Origin: Sulfuritalea sp.
Lineage (GTDB): Bacteria > Pseudomonadota > Gammaproteobacteria > Burkholderiales > Rhodocyclaceae
NCBI GenBank assembly: GCA_023229685.1
Contig: JALNYT010000009.1
Coordinates: 66,330-130,329, forward strand
DNA length: 64,000 nucleotides
Direction of reading: 5' to 3'
Part shown: positions 33,565-40,379 of the stretch, piece by piece
Numbering within the stretch: the first letter of the stretch is position 1
Layout: the number at the start of each line of letters is the position of its first letter
Program-made: the position numbers and the translations under genes
Notes under the pieces: model-generated
What the model was told of the DNA's origin: nothing
The model's input: only the letters and a program-made list of their open reading frames with translations
Databases searched by the model: none

Positions 33565-34683
33565 ATGGAAACCTGCGATGCGCTGATCATTGGCGGCGGC
33601 CCCGCGGGTTCGTCCTGTGCATGGCACCTGAGCCGGCATGGTCTGGATGTGATGGTGATGGACAAGGCGGAATTTCCCCGCCACAAGGTCTGCGCCGGCT
33701 GGATAACGCCTGCCGTTCTGCAGACGCTGCAGATCGATCCGCACGCTTACGCGGACGGGCGAACTCTGCAGCCCATCAGCGCATTTCGCACCGGGCTGAT
33801 CGATGGCCATGAACTTGCAACCGAATACTCCTCGACCGTCAGCTATGGCATCCGCCGCTGCGAGTTCGACGACTACCTGCTGCAACGTAGCGGCGCCCGC
33901 CTGCATCTGGGGCAGACCGTGGAGTCATTGCGCAGGGACGGCAAGCAATGGGTGATCAACGATGCCGTCACCACTCCGCTGTTGATCGGTGCCGGCGGAC
34001 ATTTTTGCCCGGTGGCCCGTCATCTGGGAGCCCGGCTCGGCGCCGGTGAAACCGCGGTTACGGCGAAGGAAGTCGAGTTCGAAATGAATGCCGGGCAGGT
34101 CGCCGCATGCCGGATCAGGCCGGAGATGCCGGAACTCTATTTCTCCCCGGACCTGAAGGGCTACGGCTGGTGCATACGCAAGGACCGGTATCTCAATGTC
34201 GGGCTCGGCATGGAGCAGGCACATGGTCTGTCCGGCACGCTCGAAAGTTTCTGCGGTTTCCTCAGGGAGCGCGGCCGGATCCCGCCCGACATCCCGGACA
34301 AATTTCATGGTCACGCCTATTTGCTGCAGGGCCGATCGAAGCGCACGCTGCTGGACGATGGCGTGCTCCTCGTCGGCGACGCGGCGGGCCTCGCCTGCCC
34401 GCATAGCGGCGAGGGGATTCGCCCCGCCGTTGAATCCGGGCTGATGGCCGCCGCGACGGTGCTGGAGGCCGGTGCCGATTATCGCAGTGAGCGGTTGACG
34501 GGCTACCGCAGCCGTCTGCTGGCGCGCTATGGATCAGTGGGTGCAGAGACCGGCGGCGCCAAGTCGGAGGCTCTGCGCAGCGTCGTGGCCCGGGTGTTGT
34601 TGCGCAGTCGCTGGTTTACCCGCCATGTGCTGCTGGATCGATGGTTTCTTCAGACGGACCAGGTGGAATTCACGGTCAATTGA
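33565..34683 (+). CDS. Geranylgeranyl-reductase-like FAD-dependent oxidoreductase
   Basis: A 372-aa flavoprotein of the GGR/para-hydroxybenzoate hydroxylase superfamily. It starts with the dinucleotide-binding motif DALIIGGGPAGSSCAWHL, then FPRHKVCAGWITP, and a second FAD motif DDGVLLVGDAAGLACPHSGEG. Members reduce isoprenoid double bonds or act on lipids. Placement directly after a CFA-synthase-like methyltransferase suggests it reduces a methylenated fatty acyl chain or similar lipid, by analogy with actinobacterial 10-methyl fatty-acid synthesis; this is inference. GAGGGG precedes the start. Confidence 0.82.
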   Translation: METCDALIIGGGPAGSSCAWHLSRHGLDVMVMDKAEFPRHKVCAGWITPAVLQTLQIDPHAYADGRTLQPISAFRTGLIDGHELATEYSSTVSYGIRRCEFDDYLLQRSGARLHLGQTVESLRRDGKQWVINDAVTTPLLIGAGGHFCPVARHLGARLGAGETAVTAKEVEFEMNAGQVAACRIRPEMPELYFSPDLKGYGWCIRKDRYLNVGLGMEQAHGLSGTLESFCGFLRERGRIPPDIPDKFHGHAYLLQGRSKRTLLDDGVLLVGDAAGLACPHSGEGIRPAVESGLMAAATVLEAGADYRSERLTGYRSRLLARYGSVGAETGGAKSEALRSVVARVLLRSRWFTRHVLLDRWFLQTDQVEFTVN

Positions 34684-34713
34684 CCTAGTGGCAATCACAA
34701 GAGGAGATTCATC

Positions 34714-35217
34714 ATGCTCGACTCATTGAAGGAATCCGGAAAGAAAATCAGCCACGAGATCGGTCGCGCGTGGGACACCCTGTCCGAGGGCTGGCGCGAA
34801 ATGTCCAGCCGTAGCAGCAATGCACTAACGCATTTCATTCATGGCAAGGAGGAAAAGCATCCGAAGGGTTCCCTGCTTGCCCCGTTTCCGCGCTGGAGCC
34901 TGCTGGCCGGCGAGGTTGAAGAAACGGAGAAGGAGATTGTGGTTCGACTCGAGTTGCCCGGCATGCAGAAAGGAGACTGCCAGATCACGGTCGACGGCAA
35001 TGTGCTTTACGTCAGCGGCGAGAAGCACGCCGAGCGCTCCGGTCGCGACAGCACCTACCACGTCATGGAGCGTGCCTACGGCTCATTCCAGCGCACCATA
35101 GCCCTGCCCCGCAACGTGTTCGCGGACCAGGCCAAGGCGAGCTACAAGAATGGGGTGATGACCGTTCGTCTGCCCAAGGCCAATGGGGAAAAGTCCCACG
35201 ACATTCCGGTGTCCTGA
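34714..35217 (+). CDS. Hsp20 family small heat-shock protein, copy 1
   Basis: A 167-aa alpha-crystallin-domain chaperone. After an amphipathic N-terminus (MLDSLKESGKKISHEIGRA) the ACD spans about residues 65-165 with VVRLELPGMQKGDCQITVDG, LYVSGEKHAE, YGSFQRTIALPRNVF and the GVMTVRLPK strand. Such proteins hold unfolding proteins during heat, oxidative or low-oxygen stress. AGGAG lies just before the start. It is last in the operon behind operator site d. Confidence 0.93.
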   Translation: MLDSLKESGKKISHEIGRAWDTLSEGWREMSSRSSNALTHFIHGKEEKHPKGSLLAPFPRWSLLAGEVEETEKEIVVRLELPGMQKGDCQITVDGNVLYVSGEKHAERSGRDSTYHVMERAYGSFQRTIALPRNVFADQAKASYKNGVMTVRLPKANGEKSHDIPVS

Positions 35218-35223
35218 GGCATT

Positions 35224-35246
35224 CAGGCCCGGTTTCATCGGGCCTG
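35224..35246. terminator. Hairpin between convergent Hsp20 and SufB-like genes
   Basis: CAGGCCCG and CGGGCCTG form a perfect 8-bp stem with a 7-base loop just after the Hsp20 stop and across the SufB-like stop codon (35235). No U-run follows, so termination is possible but not assured. Confidence 0.4.
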
Positions 35247-36236
35247 CGAGGCGGCGTTTGCCGGTCTCGCCGGAAATTTGATTACGCTTTCAGTTTCCTG
35301 CCGCCCGAGCAAGCCGCCGACGATCAGATCCACCGCTTGCTCCGGCGAAAGGCCGTGTGCCATCAGGGTTTCCATCTGGTGGTGATCGACGCTGCCGATG
35401 GCGGCCTCATGGGTGACCTTGGCTTGCGGATGGGTGACCTTCACGATCGGCTCCGCGCTGGCGACCGCCCGATCCTTGACGATCTCCATGCAGTCCATGT
35501 GGCCGCGGGCGCGTTCCGCATTGCCTTCGGTAATGCCGATGATTTCGGCAGTCGCGTCATGTTCCAGCGCAACGCGGGTCTTGATCAGGCCGCGCGCCGC
35601 CCGTCCGGCCAGGACAAGCTTTTCACGGATGCGGATGGCGTCCGTGCCATGGCCGAACACTCGCGCGGTGAGTTCCACCACGGCCTCTTCATCGGCTTCG
35701 ACCTCGTAGTCGATGTCGAGCTTGCCGACGCGGCCCGTGGTCAGAGAAAAGTCGGAAAAATAAACGGCCCTTTTTCCTAGCTTCACGATCGCCTTGGGAA
35801 CCACGGTTACGCCGCCCCAGGGACCGTGGTAATGGCCTTCGGTATAGGTGAGACGCGCGTCCGCCCCGACCTCGATCCGGGCATCCATGACATGCTCTAC
35901 CTGCTCGGCATTGGGGAAGAAGCAATGGGCAACGATGTCGAGGGCCGCGCCCTGCTCCAGCACCAGGCTCATCTCGATGTGCTGTCGGCCGACGGCCGGC
36001 AGGACGCCGAAACACAGGTGCAGCGGGTGCGTCAATTGAACATCCCGGGCGACGCGGATGCGGGCCGTGATGCCGTCGGGAGTTTCCGCGGCAACGAGCT
36101 CGAGCCCCGGCACCTGCCGCTGGCTGAGCAACTTGTGGCCGCTTGCCATCATGTGCGCGGTCTGCGTGTCGGCGAGGATGGTCCGATCGCCGCCGCGCGC
36201 ATCGAGCACCTGCAACAAGCTATCCAGCTCGGTCAT
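35235..36236 (-). CDS. SufB/SufD-like Fe-S scaffold protein (minimal SUF, SmsB-like)
   Basis: A 333-aa SufBD-domain protein, shorter than SufB of the full SUF system. The beta-helix core is visible in IRVARDVQLTHPLHLCFGVLP, SLVLEQGAALDIVAHCF and EGHYHGPWGGVTVVPKA. The C-terminal part holds RGHMDCMEIVKDRAVASAEP, KVTHEAAIGSVDHHQMETLMAHGL and QAVDLIVGGLLGR. Cys and His residues that could bind a cluster are present (RGHMDCM, THEAAIG). It overlaps the SufC-like ATPase by 17 bases. No sufS, sufE, sufU or sufD is nearby, so the pair resembles the minimal SmsCB arrangement of anaerobic archaea and bacteria. Confidence 0.85.
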   Translation of the reverse strand: MTELDSLLQVLDARGGDRTILADTQTAHMMASGHKLLSQRQVPGLELVAAETPDGITARIRVARDVQLTHPLHLCFGVLPAVGRQHIEMSLVLEQGAALDIVAHCFFPNAEQVEHVMDARIEVGADARLTYTEGHYHGPWGGVTVVPKAIVKLGKRAVYFSDFSLTTGRVGKLDIDYEVEADEEAVVELTARVFGHGTDAIRIREKLVLAGRAARGLIKTRVALEHDATAEIIGITEGNAERARGHMDCMEIVKDRAVASAEPIVKVTHPQAKVTHEAAIGSVDHHQMETLMAHGLSPEQAVDLIVGGLLGRQETESVIKFPARPANAASQAR

Positions 36237-36945
36237 CGTCGCACTCCTCGCCGTTGCAGCGCCGGCAGGCGCGCCCCTGATAACTTGCCGCCACCGTCTC
36301 AGGATCGCCGCTGCAAACGATGCGTCCGCCGCATAATTGCGATGCCCGATCCGCGACGCGGGTCACCTCCTCACGGTGGGTGATCAGCAGCACGGCGCCA
36401 CCGCGCGTCTTGAAGGTGCTGATGACGTTGATGATCTCGCGGATCGACAGCAGATCGATGCCCGCAGTCGGCTCGTCAAGGATTACCAGGCGTGGCGCCA
36501 GCGCCAGCACCGAAGCCAGCTCGATGCGCTTGCGCTCGCCGCCGCTGAGGGTCTTGTCGACCATGCGGGTCAGGTAGTCGGCCGGCGACAAGCCGACCCG
36601 TTGCAGGCAGTCCGCCGCATCCACCTCGCCACGACCCAGGGTCAAATAGTTGCGAACCGACAGCCCCTCGAAGCGGGCAGGCTCCTGCCATGCCAGCGAA
36701 ATGCCCAGGCGCGCCCGCTCGTGAAGCGGCAGATCACCGATGCGCCGGCCATCGAAACGAATCTCGCCCTGATCGGGACGATAACCCTCGCAGCCCATGA
36801 TCAGATAGGCGAGGGTGCTCTTGCCGGTGCCATTGGTGCCCACCAGGGCATGGACCTCGCCGGCCTCGATCGCGAGGTCAAGTCGATCCAGCACCGGTCG
36901 CGCCGGTACGCGAAAACTCAGGTGATCCACTTCGAGAAGGGCCAT
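36220..36945 (-). CDS. SufC-like ABC ATPase
   Basis: A 241-aa ABC ATPase: Walker A VGTNGTGKST, Q-loop region SLAWQEPARFEGLSVRNYL, signature LSGGERKRIE, Walker B RLVILDEPTAGID and switch histidine in LITHREE. SufC works with SufB in Fe-S cluster assembly. The C-terminus carries CRRCNGEEC, an extra cysteine cluster not usual in SufC, which might bind metal. Start MALLEVDHLSF at 36945 lies about 50 bases after the Hsp20-2 stop (36997), so an operon with that chaperone is possible. Confidence 0.88.
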   Translation of the reverse strand: MALLEVDHLSFRVPARPVLDRLDLAIEAGEVHALVGTNGTGKSTLAYLIMGCEGYRPDQGEIRFDGRRIGDLPLHERARLGISLAWQEPARFEGLSVRNYLTLGRGEVDAADCLQRVGLSPADYLTRMVDKTLSGGERKRIELASVLALAPRLVILDEPTAGIDLLSIREIINVISTFKTRGGAVLLITHREEVTRVADRASQLCGGRIVCSGDPETVAASYQGRACRRCNGEECDDDRAG

Positions 36946-36996
36946 TCGATGCTTCCTATGCCCCTCCCGCGGCCATCCGCTGCTTCTGCAGCTGCC

Positions 36997-37443
36997 TCAG
37001 GAAACGGTGATTTGCGTCGCCTTCGCGCCCTGCTTCTTGGGCAGCACGGCCTCGAGCACGCCATCCGTGTATTTCGCTTGCGCCTTGCCCTGCTCCACTT
37101 CCTTGTCGAGTGTGAAGCTGCGCGCAACCTGACCGTAATAGCGCTCGCTATGCACTACTTTCTTGCCTTCCTTCTTTTCGGTTTCCTTCTTCACTTCGGC
37201 GCTGATCGAAACCAGGTTGCCGTCCACCGAGATATGGATGTCCTCCTTCTTGACCCCCGGAATTTCCGCCTTGATCGTGTAGGCCTTGTCGTCTTCGCTG
37301 ACTTCCAGTTTCATCTGGGGCGCGGCCACCGAGCCTTGAAACACGGGGCGGACCATGAAGCCTTTGAACAGGTTGTCGAGGTCGCTGAATGGATCGAGGC
37401 GAGCCAGTTCGTTGAATGGCTCGAAGCGTGTGATGTTGGCCAT
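36997..37443 (-). CDS. Hsp20 family small heat-shock protein, copy 2
   Basis: A 148-aa alpha-crystallin-domain protein starting MANITRFEPFNELARLDPFSDLDN, the usual N-terminus of HspA-type proteins. The ACD covers residues ~42-145 (KAYTIKAEIPGVKKEDIHISVDG, NLVSISAEVKKE, RYYGQVARSFTLDKE, GVLEAVLPKK). GAAGGAGA precedes the start. It differs clearly from the Hsp20 at 34714, so the two are separate paralogues rather than a recent duplication. Confidence 0.95.
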   Translation of the reverse strand: MANITRFEPFNELARLDPFSDLDNLFKGFMVRPVFQGSVAAPQMKLEVSEDDKAYTIKAEIPGVKKEDIHISVDGNLVSISAEVKKETEKKEGKKVVHSERYYGQVARSFTLDKEVEQGKAQAKYTDGVLEAVLPKKQGAKATQITVS

Positions 37444-37513
37444 GGCAATTTCTCCTTCGTCAGGTATTGATAAGTACCGGCATCGCTATGCAACGACGCA
37501 AGCCGCCAACAAG

Positions 37514-37750
37514 CTAATGAATGTTCCCCAGCAAGGCTTCGACATCGACTTCGGCCTGAAGCCAGTCGGACATCTCGTTGCCGGGCTCAAAACCGCGCTG
37601 CTCGGCACGGTAGTAGGCGGCTTCCGCGATCATTTGTTCGCGCGGACAATCGTCATTGGCGGACGATGAAACGGGCTCGTGCGATCCGCGCGCTTGTCGC
37701 GAGGATCCATTGCCTTTGGTCTTTTTCACAGATGCAGTGCTGGTTTTCAT
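37514..37750 (-). CDS. DUF2934 domain small protein
   Basis: A 78-aa protein. The first half is Lys/Ser-rich and probably disordered; the second half has the DUF2934 pattern MIAEAAYYRAEQRGFEPG followed by NEMSDWLQAEVDVEA. The family is common in stress and anaerobic gene sets, with no known activity. AGGAGATC lies 6 bases upstream of the ATG at 37750. Longer in-frame starts lack such a site. Confidence 0.82.
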   Translation of the reverse strand: MKTSTASVKKTKGNGSSRQARGSHEPVSSSANDDCPREQMIAEAAYYRAEQRGFEPGNEMSDWLQAEVDVEALLGNIH

Positions 37751-37838
37751 GCTGATCTCCTCGTTTCGATGTGACCCAGTGGTAAAGCACGCCGGCGGGT
37801 CCAACAGCGCGCGCCCGCGTACATGAAGGATGCAAAAT

Positions 37839-38177
37839 TCACGGATCGGTCCCCTTCAGCAGCAGGCATCGATCCAGTGACTGTCCCGCGCATTGGCCCT
37901 GCGCGGCATTGAGACGACGGCAATTGACGCACAGCAAAGCACGCGCGGTGGTCATCGCGGTGGGCGAGAAATTACTCATCCTGACGAGGTCGGCCGCCAA
38001 TATCCCCAGACGAACAAGCTTGTCGTGCTGCGGATCGCACAGGGGCACCTGCTCCAGCCACTCCTGGCTTACCCGCAACACCCCGTGCAGCAGGCCCAGA
38101 CTGTCGCTGGCCACGCAATCGTCGGCCGCGGGAGGCTGGGCGGTGTCGACGGAATATTCAAGATAGACAGCATCCAT
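37839..38177 (-). CDS. Hypothetical 112-aa protein
   Basis: No known family. The chain is helical in the middle (LLHGVLRVSQEWLEQVPLC, VRLGILAADLVRM) and carries several cysteines near the C-terminus (LLCVNCRRL, GQCAGQSLDRCLLL). A CxxC plus two more Cys could bind a metal. GAAGG precedes the ATG. It begins 9 bases after the PAS gene stop and is probably co-transcribed with it from operator site e. Confidence 0.6.
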   Translation of the reverse strand: MDAVYLEYSVDTAQPPAADDCVASDSLGLLHGVLRVSQEWLEQVPLCDPQHDKLVRLGILAADLVRMSNFSPTAMTTARALLCVNCRRLNAAQGQCAGQSLDRCLLLKGTDP

Positions 38178-38186
38178 GGCATGCCT

Positions 38187-38615
38187 TCAGGCCTGGAACT
38201 GGGCATCTGTCGCCTCTGCGGGGCGGCGCAAATTGAGGAGATAGATCTCCTGACCATCCGTCATCACCCGGGACAAATTGAGTTCGACTAGGAACCGCTG
38301 ACCGTCGGCATTCGTCGCCTCGAACTTTCGCCACTCGCCGTGTGTACAGAGGTGGACCAGATATCTCGTGTTATAGCTCGGCGAACTCCCGGCGAGGAAA
38401 AGACCCGCTACGAAGTCTGCAACCCAGCGGCCCTTCAACTGGAGATGGCTCGCACCGAATATCTTCGCTGCAGGCGTGCCGCAATTGAGGATCCTCCCCA
38501 CACGATCCAGAATCAAAGTGCCGTACTCGTCCCGGTTTACGAGATTCGCGGCAGCGTGAACCATGTCCCGTTGCGATACGGCCTGCTGTAGCGCTTCTGA
38601 GCTTTGTTCCATCAT
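38187..38615 (-). CDS. Stand-alone PAS domain protein
   Basis: A 142-aa protein that is almost entirely one PAS domain: DEYGTLILDRVGRILNCGTP, AAKIFGASHLQLKGRWVADF and WRKFEATNADGQRFLVELNL. No output domain follows, so it may act as a partner or sensor for another regulator. It starts with consecutive ATGs at 38615/38612 after CAGGTG. The promoter region 38616-38764 carries operator site e, linking it to the palindrome regulon. Confidence 0.78.
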   Translation of the reverse strand: MMEQSSEALQQAVSQRDMVHAAANLVNRDEYGTLILDRVGRILNCGTPAAKIFGASHLQLKGRWVADFVAGLFLAGSSPSYNTRYLVHLCTHGEWRKFEATNADGQRFLVELNLSRVMTDGQEIYLLNLRRPAEATDAQFQA

Positions 38616-38694
38616 GAGTTGCACCTGTTGGCGACGAGTCCGGGAAGTTGCCGTAACGCAACACGAAACGCGCGCAAAGAGTCCGCGTTGAGCA

Positions 38695-38764
38695 AAGATA
38701 TCCGGCGCAGAGGAGAAAGGAAATACTACGGTCGCCGTATTCTCGATACCAGAAAACCGGTACG
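38695..38764 (-). promoter_or_regulatory. Tandem palindromic operator and promoter (site e)
   Basis: AATACT-N8-CGTATT (38722-38741) and GATACC-N8-GGTACG (38745-38764), 23 bp apart. TATCTT on the minus strand (38695-38700) is 21 bp from the proximal palindrome and faces the PAS gene. The rest of 38616-38989 holds one terminator and no gene I can support. Confidence 0.68.
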
Positions 38765-38914
38765 CTTTCCCCTGTCGGCGCATGCCGTCACAGGCGTTTC
38801 CTGCAGATCTCCTGCGTGATGACGGCCAGCGATATTGTTCCCGCGGCACCGATTCGCCGTGGTGTCAGCGCCGACTCTTGTGCCGGGTTTTCTGCCGTGC
38901 CATGAATCGCAATG

Positions 38915-38951
38915 AAAAAAAGCCCCAGCCGACAAGGCTGGGGCTTTTTTT
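38915..38951. terminator. Strong intrinsic terminator
   Basis: A run of seven A, then GCCCCAGCC, a GACAA loop, GGCTGGGGC and seven T: a perfect 9-bp GC stem extended by A-T pairs. It can act in both directions and most likely ends the small exported-protein gene (minus strand, stop at 38990). Confidence 0.9.
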
Positions 38952-38989
38952 GGATCAGCCGGGAATCGTAACGGCCGGCGAAATCGGAG

Positions 38990-39310
38990 CTATTGGGGGC
39001 GCGGCTCGCGATGGCCGGGCGACATCCGGCCCGGATAGAGGTCGCGTCCGGCCTCATGGATGTCGCGGCGCAACTGGCGGCGGGCTTCGGGGGACATGCG
39101 ATTGCCACGACGAGATGCTCCGGCATCGGGTGGAGAAAGTTCCTCGGGGCGCTGTTCGGCGGGCATCATCCGACGCGGGCCGTCGCCATTGGCGCTGCGT
39201 TCCGGCGACGGGCGCTGCGCTACCTGTGCCGCAGCACCCGCAGCCAGCAGCCACAAGACACTCGCCACGACCGCTCCATACCTTGATCCCGACCTGCGTT
39301 TTGCCTTCAC
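38990..39310 (-). CDS. Small exported Arg/Pro-rich protein
   Basis: A 106-aa protein. A signal peptide (SRYGAVVASVLWLLAAGAAAQ) precedes a low-complexity basic tail ending MSPEARRQLRRDIHEAGRDLYP, a pattern found in small secreted proteins of betaproteobacteria. Function unknown. The start is taken as GTG at 39310 with GGGAG upstream; an ATG at 39343 is possible. It follows a 44-aa exported peptide gene by 19 bases and ends at a strong terminator. Confidence 0.55.
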   Translation of the reverse strand: MKAKRRSGSRYGAVVASVLWLLAAGAAAQVAQRPSPERSANGDGPRRMMPAEQRPEELSPPDAGASRRGNRMSPEARRQLRRDIHEAGRDLYPGRMSPGHREPRPQ

Positions 39311-39329
39311 AGCCGCTCCCGTATCGCCA

Positions 39330-39464
39330 TCAACGGAGGGCATTGTAGACCTGCTCGCCCGCGATTTGGCTGGCCGCCATCAGGTGGTCGACGCCGGCTT
39401 GTGGTTCCGCGCCCCACAAAACCAGGGCCGCTGCCAGGGCCATGCTGAAGGATAGTGCTTTCAT
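39330..39464 (-). CDS. Very small exported protein (44 aa)
   Basis: MKALSFSMALAAALVLWGAE is a signal-peptide-like start and the remainder (HLMAASQIAGEQVYNALR) is short. A perfect GGAGG ribosome-binding site 6 bases before the ATG argues for real translation. It is divergent from the OmpR-type regulator at 39651, so the two-component system may control it. Confidence 0.55.
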   Translation of the reverse strand: MKALSFSMALAAALVLWGAEPQAGVDHLMAASQIAGEQVYNALR

Positions 39465-39650
39465 GATTGCCTCCGATCGTCTTGCATGCGGGCCACCGCT
39501 GCCTCTCCTGCCGCCTCCGGTGAGGCATCCATTCAGGCACGCTTGCATTCTCGGCAGGGGCTGTAAGCCAAGTGTTACCGTCGAACCGGCTTTGTAATCG
39601 TTTGTAAAGCCCGCTGGCACGATGCCGGCGATCCGTTTAGGATTTGGCCC

Positions 39651-40379
39651 ATGAACGAAACCAAAGCCAAGATTCTTGTCGTCGATGACGATCTGCGCCT
39701 GCGCCAGTTGCTCGAGCGCTATCTCTCCGAACAGGGTTTCACCGTCAAGGCGGTACCCGACGCGCCGGGCATGGATCGCGCGCTGGAGCGCGAACTCTAC
39801 GATCTGATAGTGCTGGACCTGATGCTGCCGGGCGAAGATGGCCTGGCCATCTGCCGCCGGCTGCGCGGGGCGGCCAGCCCGGTGAACATCATCATGCTGA
39901 CAGCGAAGGGCGATGACGTTGATCGCATCGTCGGCCTTGAAATCGGCGCCGATGATTACCTGCCCAAGCCCTTCAATCCGCGCGAACTGGTGGCACGCAT
40001 CCACGCCGTGCTGCGCCGTCGCGGCGCCGCCCCGCCCCCGGGCGCCCCAGCCATCACGGAAGAAAGCGTGAGTTTTGGCAAGGTGCGGATCAATCTGGCG
40101 ACGCGTGAGCTTGAACGCGAGGGCGTGCTCGCCCTGCTCACCTCTGGCGAGTTCGCCCTGCTCCGTGTTCTGCTCGAGCATCCGCGCCAGCCGATGAGCC
40201 GCGACAAGCTGATGGAACTGGCACGCGGCCGCGAATATGAAGTGTTCGACCGTGCCATCGACGTGCAGATCTCCCGTCTGCGCAAGCTGGTCGAGGAGGA
40301 TCCGGGCAAGCCGCGCTATATCCAGACCGTCTGGGGCTTCGGCTATGTCTTCGTTCCCGATGGGAAAAAGCACGAATGA
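39651..40379 (+). CDS. ompR: OmpR family response regulator
   Basis: A 242-aa regulator. The receiver (residues ~7-120) has the acidic pair in LVVDDDLRLRQLLERYL, the phospho-acceptor in LIVLDLMLPGEDG and the lysine in YLPKPFNPRELV. The winged helix (~140-238) ends with RLRKLVEEDPGKPRYIQTVWGFGYVF. The closeness to OmpR of betaproteobacteria is a judgement from sequence feel, so the gene symbol is tentative. It overlaps the kinase gene as ATGA. Confidence 0.88.
   Translation: MNETKAKILVVDDDLRLRQLLERYLSEQGFTVKAVPDAPGMDRALERELYDLIVLDLMLPGEDGLAICRRLRGAASPVNIIMLTAKGDDVDRIVGLEIGADDYLPKPFNPRELVARIHAVLRRRGAAPPPGAPAITEESVSFGKVRINLATRELEREGVLALLTSGEFALLRVLLEHPRQPMSRDKLMELARGREYEVFDRAIDVQISRLRKLVEEDPGKPRYIQTVWGFGYVFVPDGKKHE

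Noticed and set aside
37463..37478. GGTATT and GTACC upstream of the second Hsp20, resembling the regulon operator
   Set aside because: The halves are in reversed order (GGTA before TACC), next to the ribosome-binding site, and do not fit the 8-bp spacer or the 23-bp phase.
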